Assembly (NCBI GenBank): GCA_021731425.1
Contig: JAKFXJ010000334.1
Span: 1 to 7,275, forward strand
Direction: 5' to 3'
Length of the DNA: 7,275 bases
Origin: Limnohabitans sp.
GTDB lineage: Bacteria > Pseudomonadota > Gammaproteobacteria > Burkholderiales > Burkholderiaceae_C
A program made the translations under genes and the position numbers. The notes under the pieces are model-generated. The model was not told the DNA's origin, did no database searches, and saw only the letters and a list, made by a program, of their open reading frames with translations. Positions 6,298 through 7,275 of this stretch are shown here, piece after piece (positions within the stretch are counted from its first letter, which is position 1; each line of letters starts with the position of its first letter).

Positions 6298-6410
6298 CTG
6301 CACCAGTCCGGTGCGCGACAGCGCAGTTTGGGGAATTCCCTGCCCTGTCCGCGGGCCCGGATGTTGCATACTCATCGACTATCCGCAACTTTTCTCACCG
6401 AGGTGTTTTG

Positions 6411-7275
6411 ATGAAGAAGATGACCCCCGCCGCCGTGCTGCCCAGCGCCCTGACCGCTTCTTTGGTTTTGGCTGGTGTGATGACCGCAGGTCTGGTGCAG
6501 GCCAAGCCTTTCAAATGGACCAGTGCCAGCGACATCCCAACACTCGACATCCATTCTCAAAACAATGCCTTGGGCAACGGCGTGCACGCCGCGATCTTTG
6601 ACTCATTGGTCTACTACAACAGCAAGACCTTCAAGATCGAGCCCCGCTTGGCGACCTCTTGGAAGGAAATGTCGCCCACGCAGTACCGCTTCAACCTGCG
6701 CAAGGGGGTCAAGTTCAGCGATGGCTCCGCCCTGACGGCTGACGATGTGGTGTTTTCGCTGGACCGTGCCCGCGCCAAAACCTCCAACTTCAACGTCTAC
6801 ACCCAAGGCATGAGCCGCATTGTCAAGGTCGATGCCAACACGGTTGACATCATCTTGAGCGGTCCCAACCCCGTTGTCCTGAACCAGATGACCGAGCTGC
6901 GCATCATGAGCAAAGCCTGGGCCGAAAAGAACAAGTCGGTGGAGCCCAAGGATGCCAAGACCAAAGAAGAAAACTTCGCCCACCGCAACGCCATGGGCAG
7001 CGGCCCTTACATGGTCAAAGACTGGCAGCCCGACCAGCGCTTGGTGCTGGTGAAAAACCCTGCATGGTGGGGCTGGTCTGATGCCGCCACCAACGTGACC
7101 GAAATCATCTACACCCCCATCAAGAACGAAGCCACACGCGCTGCCGCCTTGTTGTCGGGTGAGATCGACTTTGTGCTGGATCCCAGCCCGCAAGATTTGG
7201 GCCGCATGCGCAACAACGCCAACCTGAAGGTGGTCGACGGCATTGAAAACCGCACCATCTTTTTGGGCATGGACC
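6411..7275 (+). CDS. ABC transporter substrate-binding protein, family 5 (dipeptide/oligopeptide type), partial
   Basis: This is the first 288 residues of a periplasmic binding protein that usually has 500-550; the frame stays open to the right edge. The signal peptide is about residues 1-31, with two N-terminal Lys pairs and a VQA cleavage site before Lys32. The mature part shows the SBP_bac_5 pattern: SASDIPTLDIHSQNN near the start, a segment GVHAAIFDSLVYYN, then LRKGVKFSDGSALTADDVVF (96-115), then MGSGPYMVKDWQPDQRLVLV (195-214), followed by NPAWWG. Members bind di- or oligopeptides, nickel, glutathione or other solutes for an ABC permease; the ligand cannot be read here. The start is supported by GAGGTG at 6400-6405, five bases upstream. 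Permease and ATPase genes would be expected downstream, outside the window. Confidence 0.93.
   Translation, partial: MKKMTPAAVLPSALTASLVLAGVMTAGLVQAKPFKWTSASDIPTLDIHSQNNALGNGVHAAIFDSLVYYNSKTFKIEPRLATSWKEMSPTQYRFNLRKGVKFSDGSALTADDVVFSLDRARAKTSNFNVYTQGMSRIVKVDANTVDIILSGPNPVVLNQMTELRIMSKAWAEKNKSVEPKDAKTKEENFAHRNAMGSGPYMVKDWQPDQRLVLVKNPAWWGWSDAATNVTEIIYTPIKNEATRAAALLSGEIDFVLDPSPQDLGRMRNNANLKVVDGIENRTIFLGMD

Noticed and set aside
6300..6314. GCACC-AGTCC-GGTGC hairpin after the DUF3047 gene
   Set aside because: The stem is only 5 bp and no T-tract follows, so it does not qualify as an intrinsic terminator.
6331..6340. GGGAATTCCC palindrome upstream of the ABC binding-protein gene
   Set aside because: A perfect 10-base palindrome, but short, single-copy in the window and without matching promoter elements; not enough to call an operator.

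Overview
The window looks like chromosomal DNA of a Gram-negative betaproteobacterium, most likely family Comamonadaceae in the Burkholderiales. The basis is the Coq7-type ubiquinone hydroxylase, an Omp32-like trimeric porin ending in Phe, a TctC/Bug-type solute-binding protein, a DUF3047 lipoprotein, and moderately high GC with CTG/GCC-rich codons. The genus cannot be fixed by eye. No database search was run; all names rest on recognised motifs and remembered family features.

Layout, left to right. (1) Minus strand, cut by the left edge: ilvA, threonine ammonia-lyase of isoleucine synthesis (1-885). Its upstream region holds a strong intrinsic terminator read toward ilvA, preceded by two smaller hairpins and a 14-codon mini-ORF, which together look like a transcription attenuator (947-1036). 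(2) Plus strand: a YhfA-like OsmC-family protein (1175-1627), then a two-gene nucleotidyltransferase/HEPN pair sharing an ATGA overlap (1666-2468). The pair resembles an MntA/HepT toxin-antitoxin module. (3) Minus strand: coq7 (2485-3108), convergent with the HEPN gene, only 16 bases between their ends. (4) A 348-base non-coding stretch (3109-3456) with a candidate coq7 promoter, weak candidate porin promoters and a bulged hairpin just ahead of the porin. (5) Plus strand: an outer-membrane porin (3457-4449) followed by a bidirectional terminator (4487-4521). (6) Minus strand: a TctC/Bug periplasmic binding protein (4530-5504), divergent at 31 bases from (7) a plus-strand DUF3047 lipoprotein (5536-6297). 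(8) Plus strand, cut by the right edge: a family-5 (dipeptide/oligopeptide-type) ABC transporter substrate-binding protein (6411-7275+).

Most of the window is core metabolism and cell-envelope uptake: amino-acid synthesis, ubiquinone synthesis, an outer-membrane pore and two periplasmic binding proteins. The genes do not form one pathway; they alternate in strand as small independent units. The accessory-looking piece is the MNT/HEPN pair between osmC and coq7. The two points most worth following are that pair and the possible ilvA attenuator. I saw no tRNA, rRNA, CRISPR array or insertion sequence.
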